Source: Ralstonia sp. A12
Lineage (GTDB): Bacteria > Pseudomonadota > Gammaproteobacteria > Burkholderiales > Burkholderiaceae
Length of the DNA stretch: 64,000 nucleotides
Direction: 5' to 3'
Assembly: GCF_000801955.1 (NCBI RefSeq)
Contig: NZ_JSZO01000007.1
Location: 248,001 to 312,000 of the forward strand
This document shows, in pieces, positions 57,494 to 64,000 of this stretch (positions are counted from its first letter, which is position 1; every line of letters begins with the position of its first letter). The notes under the pieces were generated by a model. It was not told the origin of the DNA and did not search any database. It saw nothing but the letters and a program-made list of their open reading frames with translations. A program made the position numbers and the translations under genes.

Positions 57494-58015
57494 TCAGCCT
57501 GAAATCAAATCGGTCAGACGGAAGCCGGCGATGCGATGAATCTGTTCCAGCGACGTACGCAGCTCAGTGTCGCGGTCGTTCTCAACACGCTTGCTGAAGT
57601 TGTCGATGATGCCGTGGCGGTCATAGCCACGCACCGCCAGGATGAACGGGAAGCCGAACTTCTCGTTGTACTGGGCGTTCAGTGCTTGCAGGCGTTCGAA
57701 TTCCTCCGGCGTGCACTGGTTCAGGCCTGCGCCGCTTTGTTCACGCGTCGACTCGGCGGTCAGCTCACCGCGCACGGCGGCCTTGCCTGCCAATTCCGGG
57801 TGAGCACGCACGAGCTTGAGTTGCGGATCAATGCCTGCGGTATCCACGGTGTCGCGCATGGCTGTGGTCAGTGCCTCTGCCGATGCGAAGGGCCGCTGCG
57901 TCGCGACCTTCTCGGGAACCCACGGCGAGTGCTCGTAGATGCCGCTCAGGACCTGCACGAACTGCGGTGCGTCCATGCCGTTGAGTTGCGAAAGGGTGTA
58001 GGTGGTTTGGCTCAT
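57494..58015 (-). CDS. uraD: OHCU decarboxylase (cytosolic)
   Basis: Third enzyme of urate degradation, converting 2-oxo-4-hydroxy-4-carboxy-5-ureidoimidazoline to S-allantoin. The protein has 173 residues without a signal peptide. His72 in AHPELAGKAAVRG and Glu92 in STREQSGAGL correspond to the catalytic residues of the family; GFPFILAVRGYDRHGIIDNF is the conserved C-terminal part. The start overlaps the puuE stop as ATGA, so it is translated with the upstream allantoinase gene. Confidence 0.96.
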   Translation of the reverse strand: MSQTTYTLSQLNGMDAPQFVQVLSGIYEHSPWVPEKVATQRPFASAEALTTAMRDTVDTAGIDPQLKLVRAHPELAGKAAVRGELTAESTREQSGAGLNQCTPEEFERLQALNAQYNEKFGFPFILAVRGYDRHGIIDNFSKRVENDRDTELRTSLEQIHRIAGFRLTDLISG

Positions 58016-58974
58016 GCTGCGGTGCTCAAAACGGGTTGCTTGGCGTACGGGTGGTTCTGGATCCAGTGCTGCGCAATATCGATGCGTCGGCAGATCCAGA
58101 CCTTGTCGTGCGATTGCACGTAGTCAAGGAAGCGCTGCAGTGCGCGGAAGCGCCCCGGGCGGCCTAGCAGGCGGCAGTGCATGCCGATCGACAGCATCTT
58201 CGGCTGTGCCAGGCCATTGGGGTCGCCTTCCTCGTACAGCACGTCGAAGGCGTCTTTCAGGTACTGGTAGAAGTGGTCGCCCGTGTTGAAGCCTTGCGGG
58301 CTGGCGAAGCGCATGTCGTTGGTGTCGAGCGTGTACGGCACCACCAGATGCGGCTTGGCCTCGCCGGCCGAGGTTTGCACTTCGGTCCAGAAGGGCAGGT
58401 CTTCGCCGTAGTAGTCGGCGTCGTAGGCGAAGCCGCCGTGCTCGACCACCAGACGGCGGGTGTTGGGGCTGTCGCGGCCGGTGTACCAGCCGAGCGGCGC
58501 GTTGCCGGTCATCTGGCGGATGATCTCGACGCCGATGCGCATGTGCTCGCGCTCGGTGGCTTCGTCGATGTTCTGGTAGTGGATCCAGCGCCAGCCATGG
58601 CAGGCGATTTCGTGGCCCAGGTCAACGAAGGCTTGCGTCACGTCCGGATGGCGCTGCAGGGCCATCGACACGCCGAAGATCGTCATCGGCAGGCCACGCT
58701 TCTCGAACTCACGCAGGATGCGCCACACGCCCGCACGCGAGCCGTATTCGTAGATGCCTTCCATGCTCATGTGGCGAGCAGGGTAGGCGGCTGCACCGAT
58801 GATCTCGGAGAGGAATTGCTCCGAACCTGCATCGCCGTGCAGCACGCAGTTCTCACCGCCTTCCTCGTAGTTGAGGACGAACTGCAGGGCCACGCGCGCA
58901 CCGCCCGGCCAATTGGCGTTGGGCGGGTTCTTGCCGTAACCGATCAGATCGCGCGGATAGTTATTGTTTGTCAT
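58012..58974 (-). CDS. puuE: Allantoinase PuuE (polysaccharide-deacetylase fold)
   Basis: Metal-independent allantoinase that opens allantoin to allantoate, 320 residues. The start MTNNNYPRDLIGYGKNPPNA and FVLNYEEGGENCVLHGDAGS are the family hallmark. The NodB-like core has GHEIACHGWRWIHYQNIDEA and GWYTGRDSPNTRRLVVEHGG. The long upstream frame is not conserved. Its stop overlaps uraD. It follows guaD with a 197-bp gap in which no gene is evident. Confidence 0.95.
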   Translation of the reverse strand: MTNNNYPRDLIGYGKNPPNANWPGGARVALQFVLNYEEGGENCVLHGDAGSEQFLSEIIGAAAYPARHMSMEGIYEYGSRAGVWRILREFEKRGLPMTIFGVSMALQRHPDVTQAFVDLGHEIACHGWRWIHYQNIDEATEREHMRIGVEIIRQMTGNAPLGWYTGRDSPNTRRLVVEHGGFAYDADYYGEDLPFWTEVQTSAGEAKPHLVVPYTLDTNDMRFASPQGFNTGDHFYQYLKDAFDVLYEEGDPNGLAQPKMLSIGMHCRLLGRPGRFRALQRFLDYVQSHDKVWICRRIDIAQHWIQNHPYAKQPVLSTAA

Positions 58975-59171
58975 GGTTTTTTCATGTCGAGGAGACTTCA
59001 TACAACACCGGTCGGACAGTGGAATGGGCCTTTTCAAATTGACGACATCACGAATGGATGTTGTTCCTTTGCACACGCGACCCGGCAGCTTGAAGGGCGC
59101 CGAGTTCCTGCTGTTGCGGGAACGCCGCAGATTTGCGGGCAATGTCGTCAAACAGGCCAGGCTCCATCACG

Positions 59172-60602
59172 TCACGCCGGGACTGCTCGGGCAGCCTGCG
59201 CCAGTTCCAGCGCGAGCCTCCGGTGAACCGTGAGATGGGCGTCGAGTTCCAGCGTGGTCAGGCGGCCGTCTTCGACGACCACGCGCCCGTTGATCACGCT
59301 GTGCGCCACGTTGGACGGAGCGCAGAACACCAGCGCAGCGACCGGGTCGTGGTCTGCGCCGGCAAAGCTGACTTGATGGCGGTCGAAGCTGACAAAGTCA
59401 GCCGACATGCCGGGTGCCAACGCGCCGATGTCGTCGCGGTTGAGCACGCGGGCGCCGCCGAGCGTGGCGATTTCCAGCGCTTCACGCGCGCTCATCGCTG
59501 CGGGGCCGAAGCCGACGCGGGCGAGCAGCATCGCCTGGCGCGTTTCGCCGAGCATGTGTGCGCCGTCGTTCGACGCGCTGCCATCGACGCCCAGGCCGAC
59601 CGGCACGCCGGCATCGCGCATCGTGCGGATGGGCGCGATGCCTGAGGCGAGGCGCATGTTCGAGCACGGACAGTGGGCCACGCCCGTGCCCGTGCGCGCA
59701 AACACGTCGATGCCGTGCGCGTCGAGTTTCACGCAGTGCGCGTGCCAGACGTCGCGGCCGACCCAGCCAAGATCTTCCGCATACTCGGCCGGCGTCATGC
59801 CGAATTTCTCGCGCGAGTAGGCGATGTCGTTGTCGTTCTCAGCCAGGTGGGTGTGCATCGACACACCGTAGCTGCGCGCAAGCTTGGCCGACTCGCGCAT
59901 CAGGTCGCGCGAGACGGAGAACGGTGAGCACGGCGCCACCACCATGCGCAGCATGGAGTGGCGATCGGCGTCGTGCCAGGTTTCGATCAGGCGTTGCGTT
60001 TCCTTGAGGATGGCTTCTTCGCCTTCGACCACGCGGTCCGGCGGCAGGCCACCCTGGCTGTGGCCGACGCTCATGCTGCCGCGCGCGGCGTGAAAACGCA
60101 TGCCGATCTGCTGCGCGGCTTCAATCGAATCATCGAGCCGACTGCCGTTGGGGTACAGGTACAGATGGTCGCTCGAAGTCGTGCAGCCCGAGAGCAGCAA
60201 TTCCGCCATCGCCGTGAGCGTAGACACACGCACCATCTCGGGCGTGAGGCCTGCCCACACCGGATACAGGTTCGTGAGCCAGCCGAACAGCTCGGCGTCC
60301 TGCGCGGCGGGCAGGGCACGCGTCAGGCTCTGATACATGTGGTGGTGCGTGTTGACGAAGCCGGGCGTGACCACGTGGTCACGCAGTTCGATCACACGCA
60401 CGTTGGGCTGGCGGGTTGTGGCACAGGCGGCATCGCGATACTGCGCCGGCAGATCGGCCGTGGCGCCCACCCATTCGATCACGCCACCGCGCGCCACCAG
60501 GGCGCCGTCGGGAATCTCGCGGCGTTGCGCGTCCATGGTGACCAGCACGTCAGCATGACGGGCGATCAGGAGCGGGTCGTTGTGCGCGACAGTGGCGTTC
60601 AT
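59172..60602 (-). CDS. 8-oxoguanine deaminase (amidohydrolase)
   Basis: Metal-dependent amidohydrolase of 476 residues. It matches the group typified by Pseudomonas aeruginosa Pa0142, which deaminates 8-oxoguanine to urate. The metal site motifs are FVNTHHHMYQSLTRALPAAQ, HTHLAEND and HCVKLD; the last metal aspartate is in GVDGSASNDGAHML. The TTSSDHLYLYPNGS segment fits the 8-oxoguanine subgroup. Isocytosine or related triazine deamination cannot be excluded by eye. It begins 4 bp after the NCS2 permease stop, so uptake and deamination are coupled, giving urate for PuuD. Confidence 0.88.
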   Translation of the reverse strand: MNATVAHNDPLLIARHADVLVTMDAQRREIPDGALVARGGVIEWVGATADLPAQYRDAACATTRQPNVRVIELRDHVVTPGFVNTHHHMYQSLTRALPAAQDAELFGWLTNLYPVWAGLTPEMVRVSTLTAMAELLLSGCTTSSDHLYLYPNGSRLDDSIEAAQQIGMRFHAARGSMSVGHSQGGLPPDRVVEGEEAILKETQRLIETWHDADRHSMLRMVVAPCSPFSVSRDLMRESAKLARSYGVSMHTHLAENDNDIAYSREKFGMTPAEYAEDLGWVGRDVWHAHCVKLDAHGIDVFARTGTGVAHCPCSNMRLASGIAPIRTMRDAGVPVGLGVDGSASNDGAHMLGETRQAMLLARVGFGPAAMSAREALEIATLGGARVLNRDDIGALAPGMSADFVSFDRHQVSFAGADHDPVAALVFCAPSNVAHSVINGRVVVEDGRLTTLELDAHLTVHRRLALELAQAARAVPA

Positions 60603-60606
60603 GCGA

Positions 60607-62016
60607 TTACTCCGTGCCGTGCGTATTCGCAGCAGCGTCGCGCATCGCGTGCTCGGCAGACTGCATGCCGTTGTAGTACAGGTTCAGCGTGACGGCGACC
60701 AGCGTGCCCAGCACGATGCCGCTGTGCGTGACCGGCTCCAGCCAGTGCGGCAGGTATTGGAAGAAGGTCGGTGCCAGCGTCGGGATCATGCCGAAGCCGA
60801 TCGAGATGGCCACGATGAACAGGTTGTGGCGGTACTTGTTGAAATCGATCGAGCCCAGGATGCGCACGCCCGTGGCGGCCACCATGCCGAACATCACGAT
60901 GCCTGCGCCGCCCAGCACGAAGGAGGGCACCGAAGCCACGATGTGCGCCATCTTCGGGAACAGGCCCAGCACGATCAGGATGATGCCACCCATGGCTGCC
61001 ACATAGCGCGAGCGCACGCCCGTCACCGTCACCAGCCCCACGTTCTGCGAGAACGAGGTGTACGGGAAGGTGTTGAACAGGCCGCCGATCACGGTGCCCA
61101 GGCCGTCGGCGCGCAGGCCGCGGGTCAGGTCATCGGTGGAGAGCTTCTTGCCGGTGATCTCGGCCAGCGCCAGGAACATGCCGGTCGATTCCACCAGCGT
61201 GATCATCATCACGATACACATCGAGGCGATGGCGCCGAAGTGGAACGTCGGCATACCGAAGTGCAGCGGCGTAATGACGGCCACCCAGTCTGCGTCGCCC
61301 ATGCCGGTGAAGTTCACCTTGCCGAAGGCCATGGCGATGAACGTGCCGATCACGATGCCCAGCAGCACCGCGATGTTGCCGATCAGGCCTTTGCCGTACT
61401 TGGTCAGCAACAGAATGATGACCAGCACGGCTGCCGCGATGGCCAGGTTGCCGAGGTTGCCGTACTCCAGGTTCGGCACGGTTTGCAGCACGCCGTCCAC
61501 CACAGCCTTTTTGGTCGGCTGGCCACCTGCGGCCCAGTTGATGCCTACGCCCATCAGCGACATGCCGATCAGCGTGATGACGGTGCCGGTCACGACCGGC
61601 GGGAAGAGCCCGAGTACGCGCCCCATGAGCGGCGCGACGATGATCCCGAATATCCCCGCCGCAATGACTGCGCCGTAGATGCCGAGCAGGCCGATGGTGG
61701 GATCGGTGCCGATGGCGATCATCGGGCCGACGGAGGCGAAGGTCACGCCCATCATGACGGGCATGCGGATACCGAACTTCCAGACGCCGAATGCCTGGAT
61801 GAGCGTGGCAAGACCGGCAGCAAACAAGTCAGCATTGATCAGGAAGGCCATCTGCTCCTTGGGCAGATGCAGTGCGCCGCCCACGATAAGCGGCACTGCC
61901 ACGGTGCCTGCATACATGACCAATACATGTTGCAGGCCCAATGCGAGCAGGCGGCCATAGGCCACGCGCTCATTGGTCAGATCCGCCGTGGGGGCGGCGA
62001 TGGTGCTGCTTGCCAT
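60607..62016 (-). CDS. NCS2 family purine (urate/xanthine) permease
   Basis: Nucleobase-cation symporter-2 of 469 residues with about 14 membrane segments. ALGLQHVLVMYAGTVAVPLI in helix 1 (QH motif), MMGVTFASVGPMIAIG, and GLFNTFPYTSFSQNVGLVTV (the conserved NxGxxxxTG-type helix) place it with the xanthine/urate group rather than uracil carriers. It is probably the first gene of the unit NCS2-guaD, behind the GntR gene, with an AGGAGA ribosome site. Context suggests import of urate, xanthine or 8-oxoguanine. Confidence 0.9.
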   Translation of the reverse strand: MASSTIAAPTADLTNERVAYGRLLALGLQHVLVMYAGTVAVPLIVGGALHLPKEQMAFLINADLFAAGLATLIQAFGVWKFGIRMPVMMGVTFASVGPMIAIGTDPTIGLLGIYGAVIAAGIFGIIVAPLMGRVLGLFPPVVTGTVITLIGMSLMGVGINWAAGGQPTKKAVVDGVLQTVPNLEYGNLGNLAIAAAVLVIILLLTKYGKGLIGNIAVLLGIVIGTFIAMAFGKVNFTGMGDADWVAVITPLHFGMPTFHFGAIASMCIVMMITLVESTGMFLALAEITGKKLSTDDLTRGLRADGLGTVIGGLFNTFPYTSFSQNVGLVTVTGVRSRYVAAMGGIILIVLGLFPKMAHIVASVPSFVLGGAGIVMFGMVAATGVRILGSIDFNKYRHNLFIVAISIGFGMIPTLAPTFFQYLPHWLEPVTHSGIVLGTLVAVTLNLYYNGMQSAEHAMRDAAANTHGTE

Positions 62017-62037
62017 ATACGTCTCCTTTGGGTGGTG

Positions 62038-62057
62038 AGCCGGACGGGCGTCCGGCT
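62038..62057 (-). terminator. Hairpin after the GntR gene
   Basis: 8-bp stem AGCCGGAC/GTCCGGCT with a 4-nt loop between the GntR gene and the permease gene on the minus strand. There is no T-run, so termination is doubtful. Confidence 0.4.
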
Positions 62058-62109
62058 TGTGGCGGCCGGCCTCTGTCGTGCCAGCTCGCCCAATACAGCA
62101 AAACCGGTC

Positions 62110-62859
62110 CTAGACTTTGTTGCGCGGGCCCAATACCGAACGCAGATCGAAATCAGCGGGCGCCTCCGGGCGCACGCGGTCGGCACAGCATTGCAAGTGC
62201 TGGGCCATGTGGGCCTGGGCAGCGCTGGCGTCGCCGCGCTCCAGCGCGTTGAGGATGTCGAGGTGTTCGTCAAACGAGCAGGCGTTGTTGCCCGGGGCTT
62301 CGACGCTGGCAATCATCAGCGTGGTGCGCGACACCAGACGACGCATCATCTCGACCACCAGAGGGTTGCCGGACTGCTCGGCCAGCGCAACGTGGAATTC
62401 CGCCGACAGGCGGATCCAGCGCGGGCGGTCCTGTGTGACGAACGCCTGGCGTTCTTGCTTGACGAGTTCCACCAGGGGCGCGATGGCTGCCTTTGGGTCG
62501 CTGCTGTGGCCGACCTTGTCGAGCACCGCGTGCTCCAGGATCTGGCGCAGCTCGAACATGGCGTGGGCTTCGTCGATTGACGGGGCGGCAATGAAGGCGC
62601 CGCGGTTCGGCTCCAGGTCAACCAGGCCATCGGCGGCCAGTTGGGAGAAGACCTTGCGCACCGTATGGCGTGCGGTGGCATAGATTTCGCAAAGCGCATG
62701 CTCCGTCAGCTTGGTGCGCGGAGGCAGGCGGTGTTCCATGATCGCGTCGTAGATCTCGTGGTACATCCGCTCTTCGACTGACATGCGTGTTGCCCCCGAT
62801 GCCTTGTTGCCCGGCTTGGATGCCGTTTCAGTGGAGACCAGCTTGAGACTTTTGGACAT
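62110..62859 (-). CDS. GntR family regulator with FCD domain
   Basis: Repressor-type regulator of 249 residues. The N-terminal winged helix (about 30-95) contains LTEHALCEIYATARHTVRKV and LAADGLVDLEPNRGAFIAAP. The C-terminal FCD effector domain has FELRQILEHAVLDK, then EFHVALAEQSGNP and the metal histidines in the later helices (DEHLDILNALERGD). The start MSKSLKLVSTETASKP is at 62859. It lies between the purine permease genes and the divergent hiuH-puuD genes, so it is the likely regulator of both sides, probably responding to a purine or ureide. Confidence 0.9.
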   Translation of the reverse strand: MSKSLKLVSTETASKPGNKASGATRMSVEERMYHEIYDAIMEHRLPPRTKLTEHALCEIYATARHTVRKVFSQLAADGLVDLEPNRGAFIAAPSIDEAHAMFELRQILEHAVLDKVGHSSDPKAAIAPLVELVKQERQAFVTQDRPRWIRLSAEFHVALAEQSGNPLVVEMMRRLVSRTTLMIASVEAPGNNACSFDEHLDILNALERGDASAAQAHMAQHLQCCADRVRPEAPADFDLRSVLGPRNKV

Positions 62860-63225
62860 GGCGAACCCGCTTGTGAACAGTGCGACGCAGCATAAGCTAC
62901 TGCGAAAACCTGTTGACAATTATTCGTGGGCGCCTTCAATATTGTCAACAAAATGCGTTCAGGAATCCGACAAACTAGGGAAATCCCTGTTTCGAGTCCC
63001 CACCGAAACACGGAGTCGGACCCAGAACGAGCGACGGCTTTGCCGGTTTGGCATGTCCCCTCCCAACATGGGTGGCAGGCGTAAACCGGCTGGACGCGCG
63101 CCGGGATGCGTGCATAGCACGTACCGAGCGGGCCCCGGCGCCAGCCCTTGTCACGCAAGGGATTGGCGCGAGGTGCAAGTGGAGGCAGCGGCGCTTCTGA
63201 AAATTCGAACTACAGAGGAAGACAA
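62860..63225. other. Divergent control region, GntR / hiuH
   Basis: 366 bp. The left part holds the inverted-repeat operator described separately. From about 62951 to 63225 no gene is recognised, which leaves a leader of some 260 bp before hiuH. Confidence 0.5.
62911..62950. promoter_or_regulatory. Inverted-repeat operator with divergent TTGACA boxes
   Basis: Perfect 10-bp arms TGTTGACAAT (62911-62920) and ATTGTCAACA (62941-62950), 30 bp apart centre to centre. Each arm contains TTGACA, facing inwards. On the minus strand TTGACA is followed at 18 bp by AATAAT, a good promoter for the GntR gene. On the plus strand the -10 is weaker (near 62936). This is a likely autoregulatory site of the GntR protein that also controls hiuH-puuD. 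Confidence 0.65.
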
Positions 63226-63579
63226 ATGGGACGCTTGACTACCCATGTGCTCGACACCGCTGCAGGCACGCCGGGTCAAAACCTGGCGATCGCTCTGTTC
63301 AAGATTGTCGACAATCAGCGCCAACCGGTGAAATCGGTTCGCACCAATCACGATGGCCGTTGCGATGCGCCGCTGCTGGAAGGCGACGCGCTGCAGGTTG
63401 GCGTCTATGAGCTGGACTTCGGGGTGGGCGAGTACTACCGCGCAGCCGGCGTCAAACTCCCCGAGCCCGCGTTCCTGGACGTGGTGACGCTGCGCTTTGG
63501 CGTGGCCGACACTAGCGCGCACTACCACGTGCCGCTGCTGGTCTCGCCGTGGTCGTATTCGACCTATCGCGGTAGCTAA
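63226..63579 (+). CDS. 5-hydroxyisourate hydrolase
   Basis: Transthyretin-like enzyme of 117 residues that hydrolyses 5-hydroxyisourate to OHCU. The start MGRLTTHVLDTAAGTPGQNL (His7 catalytic), TNHDGRCDAPLL with the conserved arginine, and the C-terminal signature YRGS are all present. No signal peptide is seen, in contrast to some enterobacterial forms. AGAGGAAG serves as ribosome site. It is followed by puuD after 17 bp. Confidence 0.96.
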   Translation: MGRLTTHVLDTAAGTPGQNLAIALFKIVDNQRQPVKSVRTNHDGRCDAPLLEGDALQVGVYELDFGVGEYYRAAGVKLPEPAFLDVVTLRFGVADTSAHYHVPLLVSPWSYSTYRGS

Positions 63580-63596
63580 CAGGGCAGGGAGTCATC

Positions 63597-64000
63597 ATGG
63601 AAGGTTATATCCTCGACTGGGCCAACTTGCTCTTGCGTTGGCTGCACGTGATCGTCGCGATCGCGTGGATCGGTTCGTCGTTCTACTTCGTCTGGCTGGA
63701 CAACAGCCTGAACAAGCCGACGGCACCGGACCTGAAGGACAAGGGCGTCGACGGCGAGCTGTGGGCCGTGCACGGCGGCGGGTTCTACAACCCGCAGAAG
63801 TACCTGCTGGCACCGAAGCAACTGCCGGATCACCTGCACTGGTTCTACTGGGAGTCGTACACGACCTGGATGTCGGGCTTCGCCCTGCTGACGGTGGTGT
63901 ACCTGTTCAACGCCAACGTCTACATGATCGACCGCAACGTGTTCGACATGTCGGCAACAACGGCGGTGCTGCTGGCGCTGGGCTTCCTGGTGGTCGGCTG
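63597..64000 (+). CDS. puuD: Membrane urate oxidase PuuD, C-terminal part outside window
   Basis: First 134 codons of the integral-membrane urate oxidase family (urate hydroxylase PuuD), which converts urate to 5-hydroxyisourate. Known members have about eight helices and a C-terminal cytochrome c domain. The visible part starts MEGYILDWANLLLRWLHVIV with a first helix carrying a histidine (RWLHVIVAIAWIGSSFYFVW). Then come the conserved loop GGGFYNPQKYLLAPKQLPDH and the beginning of further helices. The cytochrome domain cannot be seen here. It is co-directional with hiuH (17-bp gap), forming the first two steps of urate breakdown. Confidence 0.93.
   Translation, partial: MEGYILDWANLLLRWLHVIVAIAWIGSSFYFVWLDNSLNKPTAPDLKDKGVDGELWAVHGGGFYNPQKYLLAPKQLPDHLHWFYWESYTTWMSGFALLTVVYLFNANVYMIDRNVFDMSATTAVLLALGFLVVG

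Noticed and set aside
58975-59171. Possible extra gene or GntR site between guaD and puuE
   Set aside because: A short frame exists but has no ribosome site or conserved sequence, and the operator arm TTGTCAACA is not found there.
60580-62580. Open frame of 666 codons on the plus strand across the NCS2 permease and GntR genes
   Set aside because: It is antisense to two well-supported genes, is extremely rich in His, Arg, Gln and Asp, and shows no domain. Such long shadows are expected in GC-rich DNA.

Overview
The window is about 64 kb of GC-rich, densely coded chromosome from a betaproteobacterium of the family Burkholderiaceae, most likely a Ralstonia species. The basis is the overall composition, the gene order (hemF-nadD-rsfS-rlmH-maf-rng; rph-rdgB-hemW next to a kinase/phosphatase pair; yicC-gmk-rpoZ-spoT-greB), the type of general porin, and small families such as DUF3149 and DUF2968. 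This is an inference from the sequence alone. I saw no insertion sequence, prophage, CRISPR array or rRNA operon. The window cuts through a gene at each end: rng on the left and puuD on the right.

Layout. Positions 1-6.9 kb are a minus-strand housekeeping block (RNase G, Maf, RlmH, RsfS, NadD, HemF, PurD, YebC-like). 7-9 kb holds a HerA-like ATPase and a 50-residue membrane protein. 9-11.3 kb has uracil phosphoribosyltransferase behind an NCS1 permease. 11.5-14.6 kb is a plus-strand run of a DMT transporter, an SDR-fold protein, methylglyoxal synthase and a quinone reductase. 15-20 kb is a complete BMP-type (nucleoside-like) ABC importer. 20.4-21.6 kb is a Bcr/CflA efflux pump. 21.9-28 kb is a 5-oxoproline region: the three-subunit 5-oxoprolinase PxpBCA, the DUF969/DUF979 membrane pair, a lone TRAP-type binding protein and pyroglutamyl peptidase. 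28-32 kb holds two envelope-type proteins and an AraC regulator divergent from an unknown protein and an FAD monooxygenase.

32.3-43.2 kb is again core: tRNA-Ser, HemW, RdgB, RNase PH, a PP2C phosphatase and a Ser/Thr kinase on the minus strand, then YicC, Gmk, RpoZ, SpoT, two tandem tRNA-Arg genes and GreB. 43.2-48 kb has an EamA transporter divergent from a LysR regulator, small secreted or unknown proteins, a PHB-depolymerase-like esterase, a BON-LysM protein and tRNA-Thr. 48-55.3 kb has fructose-1,6-bisphosphatase, aminopeptidase N, a DUF4136 lipoprotein and the NADP-malic enzyme.

55.5-64 kb is a purine ring catabolism locus. It has a general porin, two OHCU decarboxylases (one with a signal peptide), allantoinase PuuE, 8-oxoguanine deaminase, an NCS2 permease and a GntR/FCD regulator on the minus strand. 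Facing them are hydroxyisourate hydrolase and the membrane urate oxidase PuuD. Together these convert imported purines and 8-oxoguanine through urate, 5-hydroxyisourate and OHCU to allantoin and allantoate.

The most striking observation is the second, apparently exported OHCU decarboxylase. Its signal peptide and its 5' leader resemble those of the adjacent porin. This suggests that a tandem duplication of uraD plus the porin 5' end fused a cytoplasmic enzyme to a porin export signal.
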